From assembly GCF_035046485.1 (NCBI RefSeq), contig NC_085137.1, positions 249,029,233 to 249,093,232 of the forward strand: a DNA stretch of 64,000 nt, in the 5' to 3' direction. Made by a program: the position numbers and the translations under genes. Position 1 is the first letter of the stretch. Each line of letters begins with the position of its first letter. Positions 1 through 9,929 of this stretch are shown one piece after another. A model generated the notes under the pieces. The model ran no database searches. It saw nothing but the letters and a program-made list of their open reading frames with translations, and was not told the DNA's origin. The DNA is from Aedes albopictus (taxonomy: Eukaryota > Arthropoda > Insecta > Diptera > Culicidae).

Positions 1-69
1 ATTTATGAATCGGCAAAAATGACCACAGTTTATGGATCACTCATTTGATCAACATGGTGATTCATAAAT
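1..69. repeat. Short inverted repeat at window edge
   Basis: ATTTATGAATC at 1-11 is the reverse complement of GATTCATAAAT at 59-69, so the first 69 bases could fold into a hairpin-ended unit. It may be a tiny MITE or the edge of a larger element cut by the window. No target duplication can be tested on the left. Confidence 0.35.
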
Positions 70-309
70 AGTGTACAAAATTAAGGTGATTCATCGGTGT
101 GGGGTCACTGTATCTCGACCTCATCCCAGTCTGAGAGTTCGCTCAGTACGGATGTGTCTGAAGCGGTTTTGCGATTTTTCCGAGTTTTTTTCAGATGTTT
201 GAGAGTTCAGGATTTCGCGTTTCATTCGCGACTTATCCGTGGCCCTTGCTCATCTACTGCAGGTGGCAAGCTTTCAATCGTTGCTGGAGAAGCTGGCAGC
301 AAACCCACC

Positions 310-1432
310 ATGATCAATTGCGTTTGCAATAACACCAACCCGGAGGCAGGTCCATCCACAGCCGTGGGTAGTGGTGAGAAATCCGTCGCCAAGCAACCGC
401 TCGGCTCCAAGCGAGCCCGTGTCGAAAACCCCTCGGCCAACCTCCAAGCCAGCCTGCTGGCCAACAACAAGTTTGCCGCGCCTCCGGTTCAACAAGTCCC
501 TCAAAGGGTGAAGCTACTGCCGTTGTTCACGGCCACGAAAGAAGTTGCTGTGCTCCAGGCAGAGCTGGCCAAGCAGCAAATTCACCCGCTGTTTAAGCTC
601 TGTAGCCATGGCACAAAAATCGTCTGCTCCACCCAGGTGGACTACAACGTGGATTCTTTCTTCCTGGAAGCCAAAAACCACGAGCATTACACCCATGATT
701 TGCCAGGAGGCAAACCGATGAAGGTGCTCATTCACAGGCTTCCGGACAAGACTCCAGCGGTTATCATGAAGGAATTGAAGGCCGTGAAAATCAAGCCACT
801 CCAAGTTTTCCCAATCCGACGCATCCAGGAAGGAACCAGCTGTACCTGGTTCATCTGGAAAAGAACTCTACCACCGTGGTGGATCTCCATAAAATCAAGG
901 CGCTGTTCAGCATCATCGTGAAATGGCAACGGTACCGGCCCAAGATGCGTGACGTTACCCAGTGCGGCAACTGCCTCGCGTTTGGCCACGGAACGCGAAA
1001 ATGCCACATGTAATCCCGCTGTGGCAAGTGCACTGGAGCGCATCCTACTGTGTCCAGCCGACAGACGGAAGAGGGCACCGAACCAAAGTACGCCAACTGT
1101 GGTGCCAAGCACGAGGGTAGGAACCGCAACTGACCGAAGCGAGCGGAATTCCTGGAAACCCGCAGAAGGGCGTCAACCAGGAAGCAAGGCGGCTGAAACC
1201 GGCCTGCGCCTCCCCCATCAACCGAAGAGCATTTCCCCAGGCTGGCACATCAAGTGTCTAATCTCCTCCCACTCGATCCAAACCGATGAAGCGGCACCAG
1301 CCTGCCGACTCTCGGCCAACGAACCTATGCGGCGACCACTGCTACATAATCAACCCAGCATTCTCCTCCGCCTGGCTGGGGCAACTACGAACACCGAGTT
1401 CCGACACCCCAATCCTCCGAAGAGGATTCTTT
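310..1432 (+). pseudogene. Jockey-like ORF1 (gag) pseudogene, 5' part
   Basis: ORF1 encodes the RNA-binding Gag-like protein that packages retrotransposon RNA. The likely start is ATG at 310, in good context (ACCATGA). The frame is open to about 830, where a frameshift is needed to continue; the shifted frame (about 830-1,010) carries the knuckle CGNCLAFGHGTRKC, a C-X2-C-X4-H-X4-C motif, then a stop three codons after its last Cys, then a second partial knuckle beginning CGKC. Further shifts or stops follow to 1,432. The frame then meets an inserted element exactly at GATTCTTT and resumes in register at 4,416. The overlapping 949-1,527 frame is a shadow because it lacks the knuckle. Confidence 0.72.
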
Positions 1433-1449
1433 CGGTCTCAGGCCACTCG

Positions 1450-3425
1450 GCCGAAGGCTATTATGCCGAAGGCCATTATGCCGAATGGTCATTAGGCCGA
1501 ATGGTCATTAGGCCGAATGGTCATTAGACCGAATGGTCATTAGGCCGAATGGTCATTAGGCCGAATGGTCATTAGGCCGAATGGTCATTAGGCCGAATGG
1601 TCATTAGGCCGAATGGTCATTAGGCCGAATGGTCATTAGGCCGAATGGTCATTAGGCCGAATGGTCATTAGGCCGAATGGTCATTAGGCCGAATGGTCAT
1701 TAGGCCGAATGGTCATTAGGCCGAATGGTCATTAGGCCGAATGGTCATTAGGCCGAATGGTCATTAGGCCGAATGGTCATTAGGCCGAATGGTCATTAGG
1801 CCGAATGGTCATTAGGCCGAATGGTCATTAGGCCGAATGGTCATTAGGCCGAATGGTCATTAGGCCGAATGGTCATTAGGCCGAATGGTCATTAGGCCGA
1901 ATGGTCATTAGGCCGAATGGTCATTAGGCCGAATGGTCATTAGGCCGAATGGTCATTAGGCCGAATGGTCATTAGGCCGAATGGTCATTAGGCCGAATGG
2001 TCATTAGGCCGAATGGTCATTAGGCCGAATGGTCATTAGGCCGAATGGTCATTAGGCCGAATGGTCATTAGGCCGAATGGTCATTAGGCCGAATGGTCAT
2101 TAGGCCGAATGGTCATTAGGCCGAATGGTCATTAGGCCGAATGGTCATTAGGCCGAATGGTCATTAGGCCGAATGGTCATTAGGCCGAATGGTCATTAGG
2201 CCGAATGGTCATTAGGCCGAATGGTCATTAGGCCGAATGGTCATTAGGCCGAATGGTCATTAGGCCGAATGGTCATTAGGCCGAATGGTCATTAGGCCGA
2301 ATGGTCATTAGGCCGAATGGTCATTAGGCCGAATGGTCATTAGGCCGAATGGTCATTAGGCCGAATGGTCATTAGGCCGAATGGTCATTAGGCCGAATGG
2401 TCATTAGGCCGAATGGTCATTAGGCCGAATGGTCATTAGGCCGAATGGTCATTAGGCCGAATGGTCATTAGGCCGAATGGTCATTAGGCCGAATGGTCAT
2501 TAGGCCGAATGGTCATTAGACCGAATGGTCATTAGGCCGAATGGTCATTAGGCCGAATGGTCATTAGGCCGAATGGTCATTAGGCCGAATGGTCATTAGG
2601 CCGAATGGTCATTAGGCCGAATGGTCATTAGGCCGAATGGTCATTAGGCCGAATGGTCATTAGGCCGAATGGTCATTAGGCCGAATGGTCATTAAGCCGA
2701 ATGGTCATTAAGCCGAATGGTCATTAGGCCGAATGGTCATTAGGCCGAATGGTCATTAGGCCGAATGGTCATTAGGCCGAATGGTCATTAGACCGAATGG
2801 TCATTAGGCCGAATGGTCATTAGGCCGAATGGTCATTAGGCCGAATGGTCATTAGGCCGAATGGTCATTAGGCCGAATGGTCATTAGGCCGAATGGTCAT
2901 TAGGCCGAATGGTCATTAGGCCGAATGGTCATTAGGCCGAATGGTCATTAGGCCGAATGGTCATTAGGCCGAATGGTCATTAGGCCGAATGGTCATTAGG
3001 CCGAATGGTCATTAGGCCGAATGGTCATTAGGCCGAATGGTCATTAGGCCGAATGGTCATTAGGCCGAATGGTCATTAGGCCGAATGGTCATTAGGCCGA
3101 ATGGTCATTAGGCCGAATGGTCATTAGGCCGAATGGTCATTAGGCCGAATGGTCATTAGGCCGAATGGTCATTAGGCCGAATGGTCATTAGGCCGAATGG
3201 TCATTAGGCCGAATGGTCATTAGGCCGAATGGTCATTAGGCCGAATGGTCATTAGGCCAAATGGTCATTAGGCCAAATGGTCATTAGGCCGAATGGTCAT
3301 TAGGCCGAATGGTCATTAGACCGAATGGTCATTAGGCCAAATGGTCATTAGGCCAAATGGTCATTAGGCCGAATGGTCATTAGGCCGAATGGTCACTAGG
3401 CCGAATGGTCATTAGGCCGAATGGT
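1450..3425. repeat. 16-bp minisatellite array, about 120 units
   Basis: Unit GGCCGAATGGTCATTA repeats almost perfectly. The left edge holds diverged units (GCCGAAGGCTATTAT). Rare variants include ATTAGACC, ATTAAGCC and GGCCAAATGG. Since 16 is not a multiple of three and each 48-nt period brings a stop in every forward frame, the array is non-coding. High homogeneity implies recent expansion or active homogenisation. Confidence 0.97.
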
Positions 3426-3828
3426 CAGGGATGGCACTCACCATTTGCAAAGAGTTACATTCACTTGCTACTATCTCAGTTCATAAGCATGCTATCAAAA
3501 AACAATGTATGGATGACTTTTACCTTGTAGTTTTATCTGAAAGTTTGCCGAATATCATAAGGGTCGCGCACGCATGCTTAACTCGTGAGCGAGCTGTGAA
3601 AGCAACTCTCCACGCCGTGAAAGTAATTTAGATTCACGGCGTGGAGAGTTGCTTTCACAGCTCGCTCACGAGTTAAGCATGCGTGTGTGACCCTTATGAT
3701 ATTCGGCAAACTTTCAGATAAAACTACAAGGTAAAAGTCATCCATACATTGTCTTTTGATAGCATGCTTATGAACTGAGATAGTAGCAAGTGAATGTAAC
3801 TCTTTGCAAATGGTGAATGCCATCCCTG
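3426..3828. mobile_element. Palindromic hAT-type MITE inside the 16-bp array
   Basis: The 403-bp element is a near-perfect palindrome: two arms of about 190 bp around a short centre near 3,620-3,632. Its ends are CAGGGATGGCA and TGCCATCCCTG, matching the hAT-type consensus. It is flanked by 8-bp CGAATGGT (3,418-3,425 and 3,829-3,836), part of the 16-bp unit. Small ORFs on both strands are mirror images of the arms and not genes. Confidence 0.85.
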
Positions 3829-3956
3829 CGAATGGTCATTAGGCCGAATGGTCATTAGGCCGAATGGTCATTAGGCCGAATGGTCATTAGGCCGAATGGT
3901 CATTAGGCCGAATGGACATTAGGCCGATTGGTCATCAGGCCGAATAGTCATTGGGT
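3829..3956. repeat. Continuation of the 16-bp array after the MITE
   Basis: About eight further units of the 16-bp satellite follow the MITE. They become more diverged towards the right (GGACATTAGGCCGATTGG, CATCAGGCC), consistent with an array edge where homogenisation is weaker. Confidence 0.9.
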
Positions 3957-4103
3957 CTTCTTCTTGCCGTTACGTCCCCTCTGAGACAAAGCCTGCTCTC
4001 AGCTTAGTGTTCTATGAACACTTCCACAGTTCTTAACTGAGAGCTTCCTCTGCAAGTGACCATTTTGCATGTGTGTATCGTGTGACAGGCACGAAGATAC
4101 TTT
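3957..4103 (-). mobile_element. 5'-truncated Feilai-type SINE fragment
   Basis: Reading the minus strand, this matches the 3' half of the full-length SINEs at 25.9, 34.6 and 40.5 kb: the CACACGATATACACATGCAA block, the GAGGAAGCTCTCAGTTAA block and the terminal AAGAAGAAGA. The tRNA-like head is missing, as in a 5'-truncated retroposon. A clear target duplication was not found. Confidence 0.85.
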
Positions 4104-4109
4104 ATTGAT

Positions 4110-4289
4110 GCTGAATCTGCTGATATTTTACCCATGATTTTTTCCTTCTTTTAAATATAGGCTGTTCTTTCTAGTATCATTGCTAAAATAGTTTTTGGCG
4201 CTGAAACTGCTGGTATTCAATTCATAAATTTTTCCTTCTTTAAAACATAGGCCATTCTTTCTAGTTTCATTGTTTAACTAGTTTTTGGC
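4110..4289 (+). repeat. Two tandem copies of a 90-bp module
   Basis: The segments 4,110-4,199 and 4,200-4,289 are diverged direct copies, each containing GCTGAA-CTGCT, a TCCTTCTTT block, an ATAGGC-TTCTTTCTAGT block and TAGTTTTTGGC. A related single copy lies near 32,066-32,170, beside another degenerate array of GCCGAATG-type units. This suggests the module belongs to the same element family as the satellite. Confidence 0.75.
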
Positions 4290-4326
4290 AAAAATTGTTA
4301 AAAAAGGTAAAAACAACGGCTAACTG

Positions 4327-4410
4327 TCAATTAATCCTGATGACCATTCAGCCTAATGACCATTCGGCCTAATGACCATTCGGCCTAATGGCCTTCGGCC
4401 TAATGACCCA
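4327..4410. repeat. Inverted right arm of the 16-bp satellite
   Basis: About four units read CGGCCTAATGACCATT on the plus strand, that is, the array unit in reverse complement. The outermost unit is the GGCCTTCGGCC variant that also marks the left edge near 1,450. This mirror symmetry defines the terminal inverted repeats of the foldback-like element. Confidence 0.85.
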
Positions 4411-4423
4411 GCATCGATTCTTT

Positions 4424-5930
4424 GTACTCGCAGGAGATCGTCGTCGAGTTCATGCGAGACCTGTACAAGCGGCTGAGAACTTGCCGCTCTAAGAAGCAAA
4501 AAATCGACGCCGCTAACATAGTGATCTTTCTGACCAAATATGAGCTTGAAGACACCATCATCGTGGAAAATTTGAACGCTTGTGCGATACAGAACAAAAC
4601 TCGCGAACTCGCCGAATTCCTCAACGAGAAAGACATCGACATTGCCGTAATCACGGAGACGCACTTCAAACCTGAGAAAAGCGTCTTCATCCCCGGATAT
4701 TGAATTGTGAGGCTTGATCGGACCGTGGAGGGGGAGTCGCCATCGCCTTGCGCCTCAACATCAACTGTCTCCTGCTGCCGAGTTTTCGGCAAAACATCAT
4801 TGAAACCCTAGGTGTCGAGGTGGAAACACCTGCTGGCACTATCACCATCATTGCGGCCTACTGCCCCAAACTGGCCAACTTCACCTATGGGACGGCAACG
4901 GCCCTACGAAACGACATCGTCAAACTGACTCGGCGGCATGGGCAATTCATAGTCGCTGGTGACCTCAACGTCAAACACGAAGTCTGGGGCAATCCTCGAA
5001 GAAACCGCAACGGCACCATCCTGCAGCAAGACCTGGAAGAAGAACACTACACCATCCTGAGTCCGGATGCTCCCACCCTGTTGAGCAGATCCGCGGCTCT
5101 GTGTTCCTCACAATCATGCACAGGAACGTTACTCAGCCGATCGTTCACCTGGAGCTCAGCTCGTACCACTCGGTAGACTGGTATCTCTTCCAGTTAAGCG
5201 TCGACCAAAACATCAACTACGAGGCCATCCCTGAGACGGTCGAAGACATCGACCGCCAGCCGAGTGGCATCGAGGCGGCCATCTCATTAGCCCGCAGCAT
5301 GTCCCGAAGTCCTGCCCGGTGAGTAACGCCCTACCAGTTGATACACTAAACACAGATGTCATTTGTTTGCGTAACACCACTCGCAGGCAGTACCAATGCA
5401 CTACTGGTCTGCCTGCTTTAAAAAGCGATGCAAATCGCATGAACAAACCTATTAAGTCCAGAATGGTGGACCTTTGAAACAAAGATGTTACAAATAAGAT
5501 CTGCTCTCTCCCAGACTGTGCTAAGCCGCTCTGGAAGTTGACAAAATTTCAAAACCTAAATCTCGACCCATTCCATCGTTGCGTCCACTGGACAACACCA
5601 CCTCTGTGAATCGTTTGACAACCCCTCCTGAGAAGGCTGCTTAGCTAGGCTGGTACTTCACTAGCTCTCACACACATTGTCAATTCGCATGAAGTTGTCG
5701 TCAATGAACATACTTCCATTCTTCATCTGGCCCTCAAAGACTTCTTGGGGGAGTTGGAGATCACAGCTGATGAACTGACAGCCTACATTCAAACATACAT
5801 AAATATGAAGGCTCCATGAAGACAACATCTTGAACTTGGAGCTAAAGAACTTGAGCCTCCTGGTTCTAAATTTGGTCATGGATCTTTTAGCGAAGCGTTT
5901 TTTTTACGAATTGGAATCTATTTTGTAAAT
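4424..5930 (+). pseudogene. Jockey-like ORF1 C-terminus, endonuclease and RT start, degenerate
   Basis: The first about 40 codons read as the ORF1 C-terminal block (...FMRDLYKRLRTCRSKKQ...). Next comes the AP-endonuclease start, with NLNACAIQNKTRELAEFL and the catalytic ITETHF block near 4,650. After a frameshift near 4,700 the frame 4,748-5,100 carries IAAYCPK and the GDLNVKHEVWG block of the active site. Another shift leads to NVTQPIVHLELSS at about 5,115-5,160. Around 5,740-5,910 the plus strand holds decayed N-terminal RT sequence (LTAYIQTYINMKAP). The RT catalytic motif is not recoverable. The product would nick target DNA and copy the element RNA if intact. Confidence 0.7.
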
Positions 5931-6509
5931 TGGGTCAGAAACATTATTATTACGATTTTGATGGTGTATATCCAAAGAGCAGAATTTCCATGCTCTCAGT
6001 GCGGACAAGCCTGCTTGGAAGTTCTTGGAAGATCTGTACTATCTATACAGTTCAAAACTATACTCCATTTAGTTGTTAAAAGGGTCATTGATCTGTGGCG
6101 TATAGAGCTATCATTTGTAGAACACTAGTTGCGCTTGTAGATTCTGTATCTACATTTCATGAAGTTTTGGGCCAACCTAAAACATCCGTGAAATTCAAAA
6201 TAGTTAAACTGTTGGGGGAATCTTCAAAACATGAGCCTTAACAAAAAACAAAAAAAAAAAAACATCAATATATCATTTTTACTTTACGTGCAAAACTTTA
6301 CGATAAAACTTTTATAGATATAGTAGGACTGAATTCCTAGGAGTTTGGAGACCTTAGAAGTATTCATGACGTGTTTCTCATATATTTAAGGCTTAAACCT
6401 TACGAAAAGGAGCAAGACATTATCAAAATGACGCAAACATATTTTTGACCATCTGTTTGTATGGAGCCGCCCCATAGTGCAAATCAAGTCTTCTAACCAA
6501 TACCTGGCT
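5931..6509. other. Gene-free stretch downstream of the P450
   Basis: AT-rich sequence between the decayed retrotransposon and the P450 stop codon. It should contain the 3'UTR of the minus-strand P450. No canonical AATAAA was found on the minus strand; a TATAAA-like variant lies near 6,307-6,316 and an A/T tract at 6,241-6,261. No other gene is seen. Confidence 0.4.
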
Positions 6510-8166
6510 CTATCTGGTTCTCATATCAATCCACATTTCACTTTCGGGACCTACGAGAGTAAAACCTTTACGCAGTATTACCGGATCTGGAGTTTTGCTG
6601 TTGGCTTCGAAGGAAAAGTGAAGCAGTAGGTAATACACAATGGCCTTGATTTCCATCAGAGCGAACCGTGATCCGATGCAATTCCTCGGTCCGATTCCGA
6701 ACGGTAGATAGGTCATTGGGTCAATGTTGACCTTGTTTTCCTCATTGAACCGTTCCGGGTTGAATTTCTCCGGTTCCGGGTAGTACTTGGGATCCATATG
6801 TAGTCCTTGGGTAGGGATCCAAACGGCAGTTCCCTTGTTGATGGTGAACTTCAAGCCTTGCCCAGCGTCCAACTCGTAATCCTCAACACACAATCGATCC
6901 ATGAAGGGTGATGCTGGTCGCATGCGCATACTTTCCGTAACGACCATATCGAGGTATTTCATGCTTTGTAGGGTTACGTAATTCAAATGCTTGCCCTGCA
7001 GCATATTATTTGTAGCCACTACTTCTTCATACAAACGTTGTTGCGCGTCTTGATTCATGACAAGATCATGGATTACGAATGATAAGGTAGTGGACACCGT
7101 TTCAAATCCAGCCAAGAAGAATACAAAAGCCTGAGCGATCATTTCTTGGTCCGTCATGTTGAACGTGACATTCGCTTTACCAATGCTTGATTCTTTGGCC
7201 GTAGCAAATGCTTCATCAGTTTCCTTTTCATCTTGGTGCTTCAGTGTGCCTTGTCGAGCCTGCATGAGAAGGTGGATCATATCTGGACGAATGATGTTTT
7301 TGGCTTGACGTTGTTGCACGGCGTCCCTGATTATAGCACTGAAGAATCGTACCTGACTCCGATCGATGACATCGATTCCCAGCTTTCCCATCAGCGTTGG
7401 ACAAAACTTAAATCCGATCATCCGTAATGACACACTCAATCGCTCAAAGCGGCTCATCTTCTTGCCATTATCGTAGAAATCATTATTAGGATCTCTCAAG
7501 GAATCCATTTTTATGCCAAAAGCACACGTTGCAATAACGTCGGCACCGAAGCGAGTGCACAAATCGGTCAGTTCTACCTCATGTATTTCCTTTGTCTGAT
7601 TTAAGAAATATTGCGCTACACTGTCACTACACTCGATGACCAATTCAAACATCTTCCGCATTTTGCTACCGGTGAAGGCAGGGCTCAGCGTTGCTCTCAT
7701 ATTCTTCCACTTTTTCCCGGTCATTGCGAACAAAGTTTTCCCAAAAATAGAGTAAGGATTATTATTCTCACTGTTCCCGAACATTGGTCGATGGTCAACG
7801 AAGTGATCAAAGTCTTTGACGGTGATCTTCTTGATCAACTCGGGATCCCTGACGACGAAGATCGGCGTCAGTGCGTCAAACAGCCCAAAAACTCTGAAAG
7901 ATACGGTAATCAGATATCATTGATTCTAGGAAATTGAACTTTCTCCCAATTTACTTCGTGTTCGGATATTTCCAGTAGAGGTTGTACATATATTCAGGTG
8001 TTGAGAACTTTTTCAAGATAAGTGGTCCCGTGCTTCCGAGAAGAGGTTGAACTGCCATCGAAGGAATTGGTTTCCCGTGAAAATAGTCATTGTTGCGGAT
8101 GACCCAACGATATAACAGTATTACAATCGATAGAATACCAATGGCAATTTCGAGGGGTATCTCCAT
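6510..8166 (-). CDS. CYP9J: Cytochrome P450, CYP9J subfamily type
   Basis: This is a haem-thiolate monooxygenase predicted to sit on the ER membrane and take electrons from NADPH-P450 reductase; CYP9J enzymes of Aedes are known for xenobiotic and pyrethroid oxidation, but this copy's substrate is inferred only from family. Two exons (8,166-7,955 and 7,893-6,510) are joined across a 61-bp intron with GT donor and TTTCAG acceptor, giving 531 residues, normal for the family. Visible parts are an N-terminal membrane helix (residues 3-20), KPIPSM hinge (32-37), C-helix WKNMR (133-137), I-helix AGFETVSTT (332-340), ExxR as ESMR (391-394), PERF (450-453) and the haem loop FGIGPRNCIG (469-478) with Cys476. 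The ATG at 8,166 has a good context (GCAATGG); the frame extends upstream only to a GTG. All key residues are present and no lesion was found. No sister P450 lies in the window, although CYP9J genes are usually clustered. Confidence 0.93.
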
Positions 8167-8640
8167 TGCGCTGTCTTGAGCTCCTTCCCCTAAAGTGAGC
8201 TGTAAAGATTTCACAAAATTGTTAAATCAGAAAAGATCGGTACACTACTGCACTGCCAATCTTCACATGTCAGTCCCATGTTGTTTTTCAATGCGCCTAC
8301 CTACTCCAATTATTAAAAAAATATTCGCTTCATGCATACCTTTTCGTGGCATATTGAGCTGTAAAATGAGGCGGGAAAGATGTCAAATTTGTTTCGAATG
8401 ACCACGTGAGTGACAAAAATATGATTCGCATTAGAACCGACATGGGATTGACATAATCATATTCATGTTTATTCGGTAAACTTGTAAAATATCTGAAAAT
8501 AAAATTTCAATTTTTACATATTTGTATTACATTTTGATTTCTTCTGTTGTGGTAGATTTAGTTCTGTGAAACTAGCAAAACTGAGTGGAAAAGCAAAAAA
8601 GATAATTTGTTAAAAGGAATCAGATATTGATTGGAAGTAG
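8167..8640 (-). promoter_or_regulatory. Upstream region of the P450, promoter not resolved
   Basis: This interval should hold the 5'UTR and proximal promoter of the minus-strand P450. A palindromic E-box CACGTG lies at 8,403-8,408, 237 bp upstream of the start codon. CACGTG is bound by bHLH factors, but any role here is inference. No convincing TATA box or initiator could be singled out. No transposon signature was recognised, so the proximal upstream sequence appears to be native. Confidence 0.3.
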
Positions 8641-9020
8641 GATCGTTTGCAGGCCGCGAACAACACTAAGATGTAAGTTTATAGGAATGGTATTAATGAT
8701 TTGATAATAAATTATGTTTTACAGCATTGAAGCTGCTACACCAAAAACTGCTGTTAATAGGTGTTTGAGCGTGGCAAAACAAAATCCGAACCCAACATCT
8801 TCTATACCCATTGAGGAGCCCTTCGTTCCACCGTCGAGAACATAAACAAAGCTGCAGCTGCAAGATCGAAGAAGATTTCCTCCTGTAAAAAATGTTAAGT
8901 TTCCCGAAAAGTTTTCACGTATTTCTATTGTTTGCGGGAGCGAATGTGACCTACGTGATGTTGGCATTGTGGAAGTACCACGGGGGTGGTGGGTTTCCCC
9001 GGTGAAAGAGAAGAATTTGT
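8641..9020 (+). pseudogene. Possible spliced coding remnant, function unknown
   Basis: Not recognised. A donor GTAAGT at 8,673 and acceptor TTTTACAG ending at 8,724 would define a 52-bp intron, a typical insect size. Splicing keeps a frame from 8,641 through about 50 codons to a TAA at 8,841-8,843; the same frame then stays open for about 58 more codons to about 9,019, with varied composition including CGSECDLRDVGIVEVP. There is no ATG at the start of the first segment. It could be a decayed exon of a host gene or of a transposase, or chance. It is divergently oriented to the P450. Confidence 0.28.
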
Positions 9021-9298
9021 AAAAATAAATATTTTCGCAGGGCCGACCTACCACACAAAACAAAAGTTTTCGCATTCATTTCCAGCATAACCTGTCAGAA
9101 ATTAATGAAAGAGGCATGTTTGTTTCAAACATGGATTGCATCTGCTTCAAATCTCACGTTTGATTTTTTTCAAACAGTTTTATTTTTATGTGGCCCGAAC
9201 AAATTCACAATATGTTTTATTTCACCTCAAATATGTTTGATTCTACCATATTTTTTCTGCGTGCTACAGTGGAAATTTAAGGCAAAGTATTATCACTT

Positions 9299-9600
9299 GT
9301 GAAATTTCCATCGACCACGCTTTTAACGATCATTTTAAATTTTCACAGTTGTGGCTTTCACAACCAGAGGCGCGCGCATCGTTTTACTATGCGTTTGACG
9401 TTTCACACTAGCGCCTTCTGTTGACGATATTGCACAACACAGTGATTCGTGCAACTTTTCCACCAGGTGATGGTAGTGTGAACTTGGCGATGGATTTCCA
9501 TGAAAATCGTTCAAGGTGTTACGTCTGTTTGTCTGTGGTATTATCGTCGCACCACCAAATCGAAGTCGTCGCTTGAAGTACATGCAAAGTTGCAGCTGCG
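9299..9600 (+). repeat. Dispersed repeat, copies near 23 and 24.1 kb
   Basis: The segments GACGATATTGCACAAC, the AGTGATGGTAxTGTGAAC region and the TGTTACGTCTGTTTGTCT motif recur in reverse orientation at 22,960-23,115. The TCGACCACGCTTTTxACGAT block recurs in reverse at about 24,085-24,210. This marks an interspersed element family. No transposase is visible, and the ORF on the minus strand is not conserved between copies. Confidence 0.7.
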
Positions 9601-9929
9601 GAGTAAATTTGAATCAATTTTTTCTGTTGCGCATCATTAAGCTAATTAAAAGCCTACTCCAAATTGAGTTGCGACATTTCTAAGTAGGTTAAAAATCAAT
9701 TTTCGCACCCTCGGTCACTTCGGATTTTTACCAAAAGCATAATATTTGAGGCACATAGCTAAAACTTTCTAGACCACCGTTTTAAAGAACCGTTAAACGG
9801 ATTTGGCATCACCAGCGGGCGACCAATCGATCAACTTTTCAGCGCAAAACGACATTCGGTTATTCAGATTTGTGGTCTTGAAAATTCGAGACCTTAAGAA
9901 TATGTAAGAAAGTTTTCATTGGTAGAATT

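Larger units (their letters stand above)
1433..4415. mobile_element. Foldback-like element with 16-bp satellite arms
   Basis: The insertion interrupts ORF1 of the Jockey copy. GATTCTTT occurs on both sides (1,425-1,432 and 4,416-4,423), and the host reading frame runs in register across the two copies, as expected for an 8-bp target duplication. The left end reads GGCCGAAGGC followed by direct 16-bp units; the right end carries the same GGCCGAAGG variant and the same units on the opposite strand. The termini are therefore inverted repeats built of tandem repeats, as in Drosophila Foldback elements. No transposase is visible, so it is non-autonomous. The outermost 8-14 bases at each end do not match each other, which leaves the exact ends uncertain. 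Confidence 0.6.
97..5930 (+). mobile_element. Degenerate Jockey-clade non-LTR retrotransposon, split by a nested insertion
   Basis: Gag-like ORF1 (from 310) with a CCHC zinc knuckle is followed, after a 3-kb insertion, by the ORF1 C-terminus, an AP-type endonuclease and the start of a reverse transcriptase. This is the Jockey order. Frameshifts and stops occur throughout, so the copy is dead. The 5' end is not sharply defined; GC-rich 5'UTR-like sequence begins around 100-120. The 3' part fades out in the N-terminal RT region near 5,930 and no poly(A) tail or target duplication was found, so the 3' end is either truncated or too decayed to see. Confidence 0.75.

Noticed and set aside
949..1527. 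192-codon ORF ending in the satellite
   Set aside because: It is out of frame with the Gag zinc knuckle in the same interval and its end comes from the 16-bp repeat.
3431..3823. Two similar 66-81 codon proteins on opposite strands
   Set aside because: They are mirror translations of the arms of a palindromic hAT MITE.
1450..3956. Regular repeats as a CRISPR array
   Set aside because: The 16-bp units are directly adjacent with no unique spacers, and the sequence is eukaryotic; it is a minisatellite.
8167..8214. Upstream extension of the P450 to a start at 8,214
   Set aside because: The codon there is GTG. ATG at 8,166 has good context, places the membrane helix at the N-terminus and gives the usual length.
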